From Pomphorhynchus laevis (lineage: Eukaryota > Acanthocephala > Palaeacanthocephala > Echinorhynchida > Pomphorhynchidae), in assembly GCA_012934845.2 (NCBI GenBank), contig WNNJ02000930.1:1-64000 (forward strand): a stretch of DNA of 64,000 nucleotides. Direction: 5' to 3'. Positions within the stretch are counted from its first letter, which is position 1; each line of letters begins with the position of its first letter. The position numbers and the translations under genes were made by a program. Under the pieces are notes generated by a model, which made no database searches, had not been told where the DNA came from, and saw nothing but the letters and a program-made list of their open reading frames with translations. Shown here piece after piece: positions 30,516 to 42,629 of this stretch.

Positions 30516-31578
30516 TTATATGTGCATAAAGTAGTTTGGGGTTATGCACTGCGCGATCAATAATCGATTCCTCATATCGAAGACCCAAGGTTCGCTTTTG
30601 TGATGTGCATTGATTACGTATGCTTTGTAACGATTTAAATCAAGTCCTGTACAACGAAATCGATTCCAAGTTAAAGAACGTTTAGATATAAGAGCAACGT
30701 AACTAGATGAGAACCATGGTGGAACTAAACGATTTTTAATTTTTATTTTCGGAGCGTTTATTTTGAGCAGGTGGCCAAGTGTTTTTACTAGATAAGACCA
30801 AGAATTATAAAAACCGTATATTTCTGGATCAGGCCAAATATCCTCACTAAGAGAATTACAAATAGAGGGGAAATTAGCTTTGAAGGCATTGACTCTGCCA
30901 TTAACATGTGATCTCTTATAAGAACATAGATCTAACTTTAAAATTATTGTCGATTCGTCACTATTTCCTATTGGTGGGATGCAGATTTTGTCGTTAACTA
31001 TATAAGCTGAGGATGACAAAACTATGTCTAACAAAGAAGAGCAAGATTTCGAAAAGCGCACAGGGAAATCAATCATCTGGTACAAACCTAAATTAACAAC
31101 AGAATCAAACAGATTTTTGTCGAAGAGGCAAGACCGCGAATAAGTATTAGTAACCCAATCAGCACCCGGTAAGTTAAAGTCCCCCATCACAACACATTCT
31201 TTGTTAACAACTCGTATTTTTAGCTCCTCCGAGAGAGCTGGCATCTTATAAAGAAGATCGATATATAAGACACATTGTTATAGAGATTGTTCTGAATCGA
31301 ACATCTATCCATATTGCTTCGAATGTGTGGTTTTGGTCATTAAAACTAGCTACAAAGCGTGACTGCAATAAATTAGATAGATAGAGAATTACATCACCAC
31401 CCCTTATAATTTTCCTGTCGAAACGATAGATACGATATCCTTCGATTTGAATTTCTCTATTAGCGATGTCGTTAGAAAGCCACGATTCTGAAAACCCTAA
31501 AATATGAGGGTTACGATACGATACGATAAGTCGAACTTCATCTATCTTATTTAACAAGCTACTCACATTAGCAAACAC
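30516..31578 (-). pseudogene. LINE G ORF2, AP-endonuclease domain
   Basis: The frame 31,578-31,246 has FANVSSLLNKIDEVRLIV, HILGFSESWLSNDIANREI, GYRIYRFDRK and TMCLIYRSSL; the frame 31,244-30,516 has VVMGDFNLPGADWV, CSSLLDIVLSS, IGNSDESTIILKLDL and linker VPPWFSSSYVALISKRSLTW. SESWL and GDFN motifs are intact; SDH reads SDE, so the catalytic histidine is lost. One frame change separates the two parts at about 31,245. Confidence 0.8.
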
Positions 31579-31694
31579 GACTATACATTAGTTAGAGGTA
31601 TGAGAGGTTCCCATTGCAGACGAGGACGCCTGTGGACTACGCGAAAATTTACGATTTCTAGAGATTTTTCCCCGTGATCTACTCTATTATATAG

Positions 31695-32575
31695 CTAAGT
31701 TCTTGCTGAATGAAGGCGAATACGATCCTGCATAGAAAGATCTCTAAACATTCTGACGCTTCTATTAGTTGAACGACTAGATTGTTTCATAATTTCTAAA
31801 ACACTACATTCCTCAACAATGACGACTTTCACGAGACGAGGGTATTCTAAACTTTTGTGCCTACCAACTCTGAAGAGACTACGAACACATAGGGAATTTG
31901 CAACCTTAAATTCACCTGGGTGAAATAGATCCGCTAACATAGAGCGAATAGCGGCTATATCATGATTCAATCGATCTTGAACGTCTTCAGAAGCGGACTC
32001 TGGTATACCTGATACCATCAAACAACGCTTACGACGAAGAACTATATTATCTGACTCGGATCGGGAGAAATTACGGTCAACAAATTGAGCTTGAGTAATT
32101 GAATTCACTTGATTGAGTTGAGAGCTTGGGTGAAGAGAAACTAGGTAATATTCATTGCGAATTTAGGTTAGTAAAAATAGAAGGTGTTCTTAAATAAGGG
32201 GTCGAAGATATTTTCCAGGAAGCTATTTTAGAGGCAATAGTTTTAAAGTGCTTTTTATCATTTCAAAGATGAGTGACAATAACAGTATTTTCAACAAGAC
32301 AATCAGTATGTTTATTTGTATGATTTATATTCCCAACGACTGTGTTCTCATGATTTTGTAGTTTCGACAAGTTCGTAATATATTGGTGCGACGAATCCAA
32401 ATTATGCTACGATGAGTTCGTTTTCATTTCGGTTTGAGATTTCACCGCGCTTATTTTACCAACGCAGTCTTGAATATAAGTTGATTTATTGGCTAGTATA
32501 TTTTGTTCTCTACTGCCAAGTTTAATAGACCCTAATAACTTAGACGCCGGTGTTTTTGTAGACGTGTTTTTGTGC
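31695..32575 (-). pseudogene. LINE G ORF1
   Basis: The frame 32,108-31,695 carries the RNA-binding-type domain (RRKRCLMVSGIPESASEDVQ, DRLNHDIAAIRSMLADLFH, RVGRHKSLEYPRLVKVVIV, RSVRMFRDLSMQDRI), colinear with LINE E ORF1. Upstream (32.57-32.2 kb) a polar region reads LANKSTYIQDCVGKISAVKS. No PHD-like finger was seen; it may lie beyond the truncated or mutated 5' end. Confidence 0.7.
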
Positions 32576-33324
32576 AGATATACATTAATTAATACAAATT
32601 ATTAATACTGTGAATAATTAAAGTATTATATACATTAATTAATACAAAGTATTAATTAAAGTATTATTATGTTTGTGTAAAATTAATGTATTCTATTATT
32701 ATTTGTATTAAACACATTGTAAAAAGTTAACATTCGAAAAGTCAACCACCAGAGAAAAGGACGCTCGCATATGTCCAACATATGTTGGACATATGTGTAT
32801 TTAGTCATTTGGCACCGTCTTATTTCAATGACTCTACGAACCCATACACTTCCCACTGAAAGAGAAAATATGCCAAATACGAATAACGGGTCACATCGAT
32901 TGAACACTCAGAATTTCATCCATTTATTGTATCCACTACTGGTGGAGTTGGTCAAAAGGCGAATGTTATTCCAAAGCGAATAGCAACAAAGAAAACAAAC
33001 AAGAATGGGCAGAATTATCAACAAACGATACGAGATTTGCGCATCACCTTAAGTCTTAAATTGTCAAACGTGGCTGCACTGTGCACAAGCGTTTTTCGGC
33101 AAGTATCAAATTGAAGAATTTCAGTTTATGTAGCTTGATTTTATTGTTTTTATGTTTGTGTTTCGAAAGAAAATTATATTAAAAAATTAAACAACTTGTA
33201 CTAGATGTTAAATATTGTATTATTTAATTCTAGAAATATTTGTATAAATTTAGATAATTATCAATTTTAAATTCAATAACTGATTTGTCATTTAGCATTT
33301 TAATGTGCTTTTACTCTCTTAAAC
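32576..33324. other. AT-rich stretch with a 28-bp perfect palindrome
   Basis: No gene recognised. 32,768-32,795 is a perfect 28-bp palindrome built from CATATGTCCAACAT and its complement. Short tandem TACATTAATTAATACAAA repeats occur at 32,580-32,660. Confidence 0.6.
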
Positions 33325-35262
33325 AATACAATCATTGAAATTTAACCAAACTTCATTTCTGAATTAGAAAACTCTAAAACTTCCGCAATCTATAGCATAT
33401 TATCAATCTTACCTGTTATCAGTACATAAGGCGAACAAATTTTTCGCTTGCATTTGTAAATGTCATATTACTTTTATTTTGATTTATTAAAATTCTAAAT
33501 TGTTTTTAAAACTGCTCACAAAAGATTATCTTTATTCTTATTTATATATTTAAAAACGTATGTTTTTAAAATATATATTTTAATTTGGTTCGTATAATTT
33601 TGTTCCGAGATACAAATGTTTTTAAATATACGTATAATTTGGTTCCGAGCTACAATATAGCTCGTCCAACCAAACATTTTTGTAAACAAAGTTATTATTA
33701 AGGTTTGGTTTAAATTACAAAATATCTTGTAAATTTATTATATATTAATTGTTATTTTTTTAATATTTATTTGATTTTATATTTTCTTACTTTATTGAAT
33801 CTTCTATGTATGGAAGATTCAATATTAATTGATCCAATTCAATATTAATTGGATCATTAATTTGATCCAATTCTCAATTGATCAAAGAATGCCATTTTAG
33901 TTCATTAAACAAAACACTTTTTATGTTGCAAACTATAAAATGTTAAAACGCAATATTTGATACAATGCATCATTTAGAACAACTTGCTTAGAACATAATT
34001 AATTGTACTTCTGTCTTCAAGAACATAATGTGTACATTCTTGGTTTACAAAAACGCTAATTGGTGTAAATATTAACTAATATTCTTCATATTCTTAAAAT
34101 TACATTATGATATTCATAATGTTCATATTCTTCCATGCGGTATGATTCACAATCCATCCAAATACACTTGCCTTAATTTTGTGTTGTTCATTGATATCTT
34201 CAATAAACATAACATCTTCATCCAACTAGCATGAAAGCTAAATTCTTACTGTCTGTTTAACCTTTGAAAAATTTCGGATCTGCTTATTTTGGCAAAATAT
34301 AGTTTATACCTTAAACATTAATTCACTTCTAAAAAAACTAATTAATTAATAATTCCCTTCATTAATGATCAACAACAGTTGACTGAATTTAAACTTTGAA
34401 AAATATACTTTTGTATCTCGCATCGTGGACCCGATTTATTTTAATAACGAGCAACATCATTGTCTTTATATCTTGCTTTTATACAAGGCAGTAATCAAAT
34501 ATGTTTCCCATTTTTTAAGGAGCCTGACGAACTCGAGAAATGAAAGCTGATTGTTGTAACTAAATGTTTTTAATTTATAAATTTATTTGATTATTTTGAA
34601 ACCGATTATAATTTGAATTTCAACATTATTTCGAATATTATTTAAAATTTTTATAAAATAGCACTGTATGGAAATGCCTTTTTGTTTTTGAAATCGACTT
34701 TGAAAGTAGTGCATTCTTTCTGTAAAGTAATAATTTAAAATTATTGTTATCGCTATTTATATTATATTTTTATGTTAAATATTTGACTGCCAATTATTCG
34801 CAATTAAAGCCACACGGTTACTATTACGTAAGATCACTGAAAAGATCATAATATATTCTTGCCTGCAAGAAAAGAAGAGAATTTAAATTTCCACTTTAGT
34901 TAATAAAAATAAATTGCCGAAACTGTTTAATTTGTAAAAAATATACGTCTTTTAAATTGTCATTTACTTAACTGAAGCATTTTCAATAAGTGACTTCATC
35001 GAAATTTTTAAGATTCAATTGTGCATTAAAACCAAATTGTCTAAGTTGTAAAAATGCATTTAAAGTTAATTTATTTAAAGCGTAGTTTGACAAACTATTC
35101 TGAATAAAATATTTTAAAAGCTTTAATACACAGTAAGCATCTGAGCTGTTATGCTAGTTTGATGATGATGTTTTTGTTTATTGAACATAACAGAGGACAA
35201 CTAGTAAAAAAATATAAAGTTTATTAACTACATAAACTACAAATCTAGTTTATTGACTACAT
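33325..35262. other. AT-rich, non-coding part of duplication copy 1
   Basis: About 1.9 kb without a convincing frame. It includes a small inverted-repeat unit (AACCAAAC ... GTTTGGTT) near 33,676-33,710 that also occurs at 53,690 and 54,893. The last few hundred bases may be 5' non-coding DNA of the gypsy fossil. Confidence 0.6.
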
Positions 35263-36580
35263 ATGTATAATTTATTTGATTTTTCCAAAGAAGATACATT
35301 TCAAGGAGCAGTTGAGAAATTAGATCGGCAATTCGCGGAACGTATTAATGCCCTATTTTCGCGGTACAAATTACACTCTTGCAAGCTGACTAATCAGCAG
35401 TCGATCACACAATTTGTCCGAACTTTACTTGTCTTACTGACGGCATGCATTCGTCATATATTAGGAAGCGTATCTTACAATCGAACAACAATCTAGCACA
35501 GGCAATTGAAATGGCTGTAACACTGGAAGAAGCACAGGATCAAACCATCTAGCTCGGTTAAATACAAAAATAGAATGTTCCTTCTTTATCCGTGAATGCA
35601 ATCATCGGCGATTTGTCAGACAATAAGAAATATAGCATATACGCTGTCAGTATGCGGCTGGTGGGTAGCATGGGATGTTTTCAGCAAACCACGATTTCGG
35701 CCTAGTACAAGTTCCAAAAAATGCGGATTTTGCGGCGGTTCGTGACAAGAACGTCAAAAGTGTCCAACCTGAGAAGCAACATACTTCAAGTGTCACAAGC
35801 GAGGTCCCTTTGTAAGTCTTATCGTGATCCGATGAATTCAGCTGCACTGATTGCATAAATACTTAATCTAAAATATAATACTAAAAGTATTATAAACGTG
35901 TCGATAGCTTGTAATCAAGCCAGATGCTTTGTTGATACTAGAGGTTTTGAAGCCGACGATCAGTTTTACCAACATAATCGTATGCCGTTCGGTCTTACGA
36001 ATGCAGTTGCATGCTTTCAGCATATTATAAATTATTATTCAAAATTTAAAACATATTAATACATATCATGATGATATCACCGGTTCCACGATTGAAGAAT
36101 AGGATAAAAACTTGAATCGATTTAAGATTTTCCTGATCCTTTAACCTATGACCAACTGAGAAGATTGTCAGAATTCTTATCATATAATATTAAATGGAAA
36201 TTACCATATTCGTAACGTATTCGATAAATGGTAGACTGTATGAACTTTCCTATCGCAGATATTGATCACAACTGTATTTATAAACTTTAAAATTAGATTA
36301 GTACCGCTTCGTCGAATACATGCGATAATAAAAAGAGCTAGTGGTTTAAACCGACGCTTCTGACAAGGCTATTGGTGCAGTGCTTAGTCAAGAAAGCAAA
36401 CGCATTGCCTTCTCTAAGTCTTTAGCACAAAAACAAAAATTATTTTCCATTGATTGAGAAGAATGTTCTAGCCATTGTCGAAACAATACGCCGATTGCGG
36501 AACTACTTGCTCCAAGTAAGTTTTAAATTAATAACAATTCAATGTTCAGTAGCGTTTATGTTTAATAGCAAACAGTCTTT
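35263..36580 (+). pseudogene. gypsy gag-protease-RT-RNase H remnants (copy 1)
   Basis: A gag-like start (DFSKEDTFQGAVEKLDRQF, HSCKLTNQQSITQFVRTL) is followed by a zinc-knuckle region (KCGFCGG), a protease-like CFVDTRG, an RT piece with RMPFGLTNAVACFQHIIN and an RNase H piece with TDASDKAIGAVLSQES. Much of RT is absent. A fossil with numerous breaks; the second copy at 56.56 kb shares the same decay, so it was dead before the duplication. Confidence 0.75.
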
Positions 36581-36849
36581 TTATGATAAAATCAATAAAT
36601 AAAGATTTTATTAACAAAATACAACGTTAGATAAAGAATAAACAACTATATCTAGAAGAAACTGTTACTTTCTTTACTATTTGTCAAACACAATTTCTTG
36701 AAACTTCTTCAACATCTTAACGGCCTAAGGTCCAGAGGGATCTGATCCCCGGTCCCACCAGAGCTCAGCCTTCCGACTGAACCATTCGGAGTCTTACCCC
36801 TTAAGAGTCCAGTCGAAGCATACAATGGCCGGTAATCTCGAGATAAGGA

Positions 36850-37800
36850 GCTTTAGAAACATTAGTATTTGCTCTCGGGTCATCCTCTAAAGAAAAAGAC
36901 TAATCCCAAGATATCCCAAGTACCCCAAAGGCGTACTTGAATTTTCACATTCGATGACAGATGCTAGGCCCGCTTTAGGTCCCACCTAGCTCTCTTCAAG
37001 ATAAGTTTAAGTCGATCCAGATCAGCTTTTGCCGACAAAATTATCGTAATAGTAAATCCCATATATTTTACTCGACTTGTGAAAGTAGGGGTTGAAATTG
37101 CAATAAAGAGGAGAGGGTAGAGAGTGCTAATCTCTTAAGTTTCATTTTAGTGACAGAAAGGCCATTAAAGATAATCACTAGCGATTTGCGGAGTTCAAGA
37201 TAAGATTGGAAGGGATATACTGGTATTTTAATCTTAAAAAGAACGGCTGATGTCCGAGACTACATCTTTGCGCCTGCGTCCTGAATACAGGGATGTGGTA
37301 TCATCAGCGTATAACACAAGATGATGATCACGTTTAAATGCCTTAAAGAGAACAATGAAGCTAGCAAGATGTAAGATAGGAGAAAGTGGGGAGTCTTGAG
37401 GCACACCTGTAAAAGGGTAAAACTGACGTGCATCAGGGTCGTCTTCATAATAGTACCGCTTGGTATACAGCAGTACCTGTTAGCAATTCTCGCAGGTAGA
37501 ATGAGGGATATGGTAGATGAAATAACGAAGAGAATTGAGATGCGGTCAAATACAGCAGAAAAATCAAGAAAAACAGCTAAAGCAAGCTGATGACTGTTAT
37601 CCTGACAAAACTAATGCATTTCACCAATTGCTAAATGGACCGAGCACCATTTGGTAAACCAATGAAAACTCGGTAAGATTAAGTTACTTCTACTTAAATA
37701 ATCGCGGATTTAACGCCAAGCACTGAATAGTTGAGATAACGTAGATGAAAATGATGGAATTTTGAATCGAAATGGTCGCAGGTCTTTGTTACAAGAAACC
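36850..37800 (-). pseudogene. LINE B2 RT remnant
   Basis: Pieces of the RT in several frames, among them YCCIPSGTIMKT-like and YADDTTSLYSGRRRKD-like words, matching B1 and B3. Heavily broken. Confidence 0.7.
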
Positions 37801-37999
37801 GATTTTATTAGGTAAAAATATACATCGGCTGTATATATGGCTTTCCTGCTACATTTGATGGTGAGGCTATAAAAGCATTATAACTAAATATATATTTATA
37901 TAATAACTATTATATAACAATTAACTTTTAATAATATATTATTATAACTATTATATAACTAAAAAAGGGCTGGACACGAGTAGTTTAGTATTTTTTTTC

Positions 38000-38680
38000 G
38001 TCGGTGCTTATGTCTTTAAACAATACATTATGTCCCAAACATGGGTTACAGGCGGATTTTGTTAGGATCTCAGCATTATCAATGGAAGTGGACGCGAAAG
38101 CTATCGTGAGTGGAAATCCGTTCTTCCCAGTCACGTACCGGAAGTTTTTTAGTCTAAATAGTCTCTTTAAAGACTCAATGTCCTTCTCATCCAGGAGCGG
38201 AGGAATATTCGAAATTTTGACGGAAGCTTGGTTAGGTTAAAATTGTTTTGTTCTAAGATCCATTAATTCGTTGTGGAAAAATGTTTCATACTCCTACGCA
38301 AGGTCTTAGGAAACGAAGGAGATCTTGATTTCGGCTCCAAAGTAGCGTACTGAGTGGAATAGTACTCTATTATTATATTTTTCTGTAAACTTCCGCAGGA
38401 ATATGTTAAATAGCTTATGGCGCTCTATTGGTGCTGATAGCTTAATAACCAGCATATTTTTTAATTTGGGTATTGGGGGAAGTTTCCCAATTACCTCTTT
38501 TACGGTAGATGACAACAAACCACTTACCTCGTTTGATATTGTAGACGAAGTTACCTGCATTTTCTTTGAGTTTATACGGTATTCTCCGATTTCTGTTGCA
38601 ATTGTAGAATCTTTTGATCCTCCGATAACACACAATTTGCTCATGGAATTGTAACTTATTCGTGCTGTTTTTTTTATCAC
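38000..38680 (-). pseudogene. LINE B2 ORF1, N-terminal part
   Basis: The frame 38,680-38,306 reads MIKKTARISYNSMSKLCVIG, IPKLKNMLVIKLSAPIERHK, FNIFLRKFTEKYNNRVLFHS and YFGAEIKISFVS. The module after VPKL/IPKL is shared with B3 (38,819), B' (61,011) and 62,687. Further left (38.3-38.0 kb) the minus strand continues into the zinc-knuckle approach (compare 62.3-62.1 kb). Confidence 0.7.
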
Positions 38681-38818
38681 AGTGCCACTGCTTTTTGAGA
38701 ACCGAAATAAAATGATAAAATCGTTAAATGATCAAATCGTAAGGTGGCGACTTGAATGAGCGCCGTTTAGCTTTGATGTAATTAATCGTGCAAGTGATAA
38801 AAATGTCGTTACGAAAAA

Positions 38819-39950
38819 ATGCGCAGCATTACAAAGTCGGAGCTATTAAAGGAAAGCAAAATAATGCTCAATTCTCCAGCAAATGCAGAAAAGAAGGTAT
38901 GTTTTTTAACTTCTAATTTCACTCCTGAGGAGGAACTTGCCCCGGTACCAAAATTAGCTAGCTTAGTGGTTATTAAACTACTAGAGCCTCGGGAAAGGCA
39001 GAGTTTATTTAACACCTTTCTAAGGGATTTTACTGACCAGTTCAAAAAGAGAATTCTCTTCAATTGTGTAATACTATGAGTATAAAATAAAAATATATTT
39101 TGCCACGTCATATCTGGCCAAGAGTTAAATCAAATATTTTAATGGCACGCATGCGAAAATTGCAGCTATTTCGTCTAAGCCGATCCTGGTAACGTTAAAA
39201 ATTAACAATATGTCAACATTCCTCTCGACGAAGATGTATCGATGTTAGAAGAATAATTCAATATATCTAGAGTTCGGTTTATAATCGAAAAAAAAGATTC
39301 CTATTCCGGTGGCCTTCTGCAATGCACCAGTGGACTTGACACAAAAACTGTCGATCTCGACTTCAAACCCCTTAATAGGGTACAACCTTAATTTTACATT
39401 AATTGAGACCGACTCTCTAACCTATCCCACTGTAATAAGTGTCACCAGTGGGGTCATTGGGTGTCGGGCTGTTTCCTACCTCAGAAGCGGAAGGTGTGTG
39501 ACTTCTACTATTCATTCTGGAAGATGTATTGATAAATCACATTGCTCTAATTGCGGAGGGGGAAACACCCCGTCTGGTCAAAAAGATGTACAAATTTTAA
39601 AGAATATCAAAAAAGGCATAGGTGTCTTAAACCTAGACCAACGACTTTTGTGGATGCTGTCTCGGCCGTCAAAGAAGACAGGCTGTCTGATGGAGAATCC
39701 TCAAACTCATAGAAGGGAAAAATTAGGCCTTGATGGTACACTTTCAGAACTTGATTAAGAATATGATAAATCAACTGACAGAGTCCTTCCGTTAACCCTC
39801 GACAGAGAAGGTTAATAATTTAAAGAAGGCTCCCAAATCAAAAAAAAACGAACAGGTTCTTCTCAGAATGTAGCCTCTATGAAGTTAGTATGTAAAAACT
39901 TAATCTGGGCTTTAGTCAATGCCGATTAAAATAAATATAACGCCCGTGGA
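38819..39950 (+). pseudogene. LINE B3 ORF1 (zinc-knuckle protein)
   Basis: 38,819-39,079: MRSITKSELLKESKIMLNSP, FTPEEELAPVPKLASLVVIK and RQSLFNTFLRDFTDQFKKRI. 39,309-39,758: VAFCNAPVDLTQKLSIST, NFTLIETDSLTYPT, then Cys/His-rich CVTSTIHSGRCIDKSHCSNC with the final CSNCGGGNTPSGQ. The knuckles are partly out of frame (CHQWGHWVSGC is in a neighbouring frame). The N-terminal domain plus knuckles match I/Jockey-type ORF1 layout. Confidence 0.7.
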
Positions 39951-40079
39951 CAAATGTCTTCAAATTTAGGGAGAGAAGGTGGAAATGGAGATCTTTCCGC
40001 CTCTGGTTCCGACTAGGCGGAAGGCGTTCCACTCCGGTTACACTTTCGCCATTGGAAGTACTCAATAGCCTTTTTCACT

Positions 40080-40660
40080 GAATATCCTTCAGTGGAATTC
40101 TTGATGTGCTTCTGCCCTTATACTTATATTTTGTAGAGATGCAGATAAGTCCTTCAGAAGATCCGGTCTATCCGTCTACCCCAGAACATTACTCGATTTA
40201 TCTCAAAACATATCTACGCACACTTCACTCCGTACATTACCCCTCCCCACTCCTCGTCATCTCAAGGTATTTTAACCCTAGTTAAATGCTCCTTGAAGTC
40301 ATCCTTCTTATTAAACTTCTCCTGTCCTGTCATATCTTGTTTAGCTATAGCACTTGTCAAGAACGGTAAACTCATCAGCCTAGCTAATATCTACATCCGG
40401 CCGGGAGAGATTCACAAGAAACGTGTCCTCTTGGACCGTATATTAGGTAGTGGAAACGACAGGCTACTCGGTGACTTCAACGACAGAGCTGGTCGATGGA
40501 TTAATGCATCACTTCACAGAGCCAGGAGCGATCATCTTATTCACAAACCACCGACCCCAACCTTTCATTGCTCATCAACAAACTCACTCCTCTTCATTTT
40601 ACCGCTACATATGACGTGGTTGTTAAAACCCATCTGCACTTAGCAGCCGCGCCAACAACT
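40080..40660 (+). pseudogene. LINE B3 ORF2, AP-endonuclease remnant
   Basis: The frame 40,293-40,643 reads ISCLAIALVKNGKLISLANI, YIRPGEIHKKRVLLDRILGS and LLGDFNDRAGRW, the GDFN region of the APE domain. Upstream an ILQWNS-type start is not intact here (it is seen in the B copies at 59.8 and 61.4 kb). Confidence 0.7.
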
Positions 40661-42200
40661 GACCACATCTCATGACCTAATACGCTGGCGTCTGGAGGAA
40701 GATACGTTGCTTAGAAGGTTTCACTTCGATCCAATAAGAGCGGCCTTCTTTCAGGCAGCTATCCAACTTTTCCCTAGAATAGGGAATGATAGTTTGACCG
40801 AATTTAATTCATACCTCTTTTCGCAAACTACCGGGATCCTTTCGACTACCCACAAAGGCCACATTTACAGTCCCACTCCGACAAAACTCAAGGTCATAGC
40901 TAAAATGCTACACCTTCATAATCTCTCTGCTTCCTTTAGGCAGGTTCTCTCGAATGAATACTGGAGTTCTAGATATAGGCGCCATATGAGTAGTGACAGG
41001 ACGAGTATTGCTCGTCTTAGTCCATCTCAGGCTTCCTTCTGGAAGATATTCAGGAAGGATAAGTTTGTCTACTGGTGTGAGAGGGCATCGAGGTGAATCA
41101 GTAGCGTAGGCATTGCTAAAGTCTTGGAGGAGTCACTAGCCCTGCATAACTATGAAGCCACCCTTTCTCCCCAACGAATCCTGCCTTGGGGTGACTTCAG
41201 GAGCAGAGATTTATCCGTTGCGGATATCCTTAACTTCTGGGGCCCACTTCCGGATACCTCCAAAACCGCCGCTCCACTCTCTTTTCGGATTTGTCAGCTT
41301 TTGACAGCCGATCAAAGAAGAGAAGTGGCCGTCACAATGCTTTTAGCCTCACCATCCGATGTAGCCGGCATCAACATCAGTCGTAAAATATTTTTACCTA
41401 AGCGAAATCCGGTTTTATGTCCTAAATACCTGCGGTCCATTTCGATTTAAAATTCTCTCATATCCATCCACGAAAATGCGCTTGCGCGTAGAGTAAGGGA
41501 TCATATAAGTAGGCGTAATTTAATCCCACCGAGTTTTAATGGGTTTGTCGAATGGCGCTCGGTCCATTCAGCAATTGGTGAAGTGCATTAGTTTTGTCAG
41601 GATAACAGTCATCAGCTTGCTTTGGCTGTTTTTATTGACTTTTCTGCTGTATTTGACCGCATCTCAATTCTCTTCGTTATTTCATCTACCATATCCCTCA
41701 TTCTACCTGCGAGAATTGCTAACAGGTACTGCTGTATACCAAGCGGTACTATTATGAAGACAACCCTGATGCACGTCAGTTTTACCCTTTTACAGGTGTG
41801 CCTCAAGACTCCCCACTTTCTCCTATCTTACATCTTGCTAGCTTCATTGTTCTCTTTAAGGCATTTAAACGTGATCATCATCTTGTGTTATACGCTGATG
41901 ATACCACATCCCTGTTTTCAGGACGCAGGTGCAAAGATGTAGTCTCGGACATCAGCCGTTCTTTTTTAAGATTAAAATATCAGTTGCCAACATTAAATCA
42001 TATTTTAAACTTCGAAAAATTGCAAATGGTTGTTTTTCATTGCTCCGCTGCCACCAAAAAGAAGCTTAAGAGACTTGCACTCTATGCACTCTCCTATATT
42101 TGCAGTTTCAATCACTACCAATCTAGACGAGTCGAGTAAAATATCTGGGGTTCACCGTTTCGGTGAATTAGTCAGAGAAAACCGTCCTGGATAGACTTAA
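40661..42200 (+). pseudogene. LINE B3 ORF2, linker and reverse transcriptase
   Basis: Linker: 40,707-41,096 (FHFDPIRAAFFQAAIQLFP, SPTPTKLKVIAKMLHLHN, SPSQASFWKIFRKDK) and 41,124-41,450 (SVADILNFWGPLPDTSK, NISRKIFLPKRNPV). RT: HQLALAVFIDFSAVFDRISI (41.62 kb, motif A), YCCIPSGTIMKT, PQDSPLSPILHLASFIVLF (motif B) and LVLYADDTTSLFSGRRCKD (catalytic motif C, 41.88 kb). Several frame changes; the catalytic YADD is retained. Confidence 0.8.
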
Positions 42201-42629
42201 ACGTATTTTGAAGAGAGCTAGGTGGACTCTGATACCGTCCTAACATCTGTCATTGAATGTGAATACTGAAGTACGCATTTGGGGTACTTGGGCTATTTCG
42301 AGATTATCTTCTTTTCTATAGGACTTCTCCCTGAGCAAATACTAAGGTTTATCAAGCTCCTTATATCGAGATTATTGACCAAAGTCCGCCTTGACTGGAC
42401 TCTCAGGGGGTGATATACCCCGAATGGTTCAATCGGAAGGCGACGCACTGTTTCGGCCGAAGATGGCTCAGATTTCTCTGAATCTGAAATTTGAGGCCTG
42501 AATGTTGTAGAAGATTATACAAAAGTCTTCTAGTGTACTACTTTATCGCTGTTTATTATGCTGTTTCCTTGTTTTCTTTCTTATCGGTTGCTATTGTTAA
42601 TAAAATCTTTATTTATTTAATAATATTGT

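Larger units (their letters stand above)
30511..32575 (-). mobile_element. LINE G (CR1-like), 5' half: ORF1 and endonuclease
   Basis: Minus-strand ORF1 (32.57-31.69 kb) is followed by an AP-endonuclease (31.58-30.9 kb) and the start of the endonuclease-RT linker, cut off at the satellite array. ORF1 and endonuclease resemble those of C and E but form a separate family. No RT or 3' end of this element is in the window. Confidence 0.8.
36582..38690 (-). mobile_element. LINE B copy 2 (B2), internally deleted
   Basis: On the minus strand, the ORF1 N-terminal half (38,680-38,000) is followed by ~185 bp of AT-rich DNA and then RT (37.8-36.85 kb) and the B 3' end (TTAATAAAATCTTTATT, near 36,600). 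The endonuclease and most of the linker are missing. Its 5' end faces that of B3 across about 140 bp. Confidence 0.8.
33325..39860. repeat. Segmental duplication, copy 1
   Basis: The segment matches 54,602-64,000 with few differences per line. The match begins at AATCATTGAAATTTAACC and includes AT-rich DNA, a gypsy fossil and two LINE B copies. Relative to copy 2, copy 1 lacks about 2.6 kb (59.53-62.10 kb) at a junction near 37,985 and about 245 bp near 37,150. Confidence 0.9.
38819..42620 (+). mobile_element. LINE B copy 3 (B3), near full length
   Basis: ORF1 (38.82-39.95 kb), endonuclease (40.08-40.65 kb), linker and RT (40.7-42.2 kb), 3' UTR with GAATGGTTCAATCGGAAGGC (42.42 kb) and the A/T-rich end near 42.62 kb where the gypsy fossil resumes. 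About 3.8 kb. Frames are broken at many places. Confidence 0.8.

Noticed and set aside
35647-35856. 69-codon minus-strand frame
   Set aside because: A shadow on the opposite strand of the gypsy fossil.
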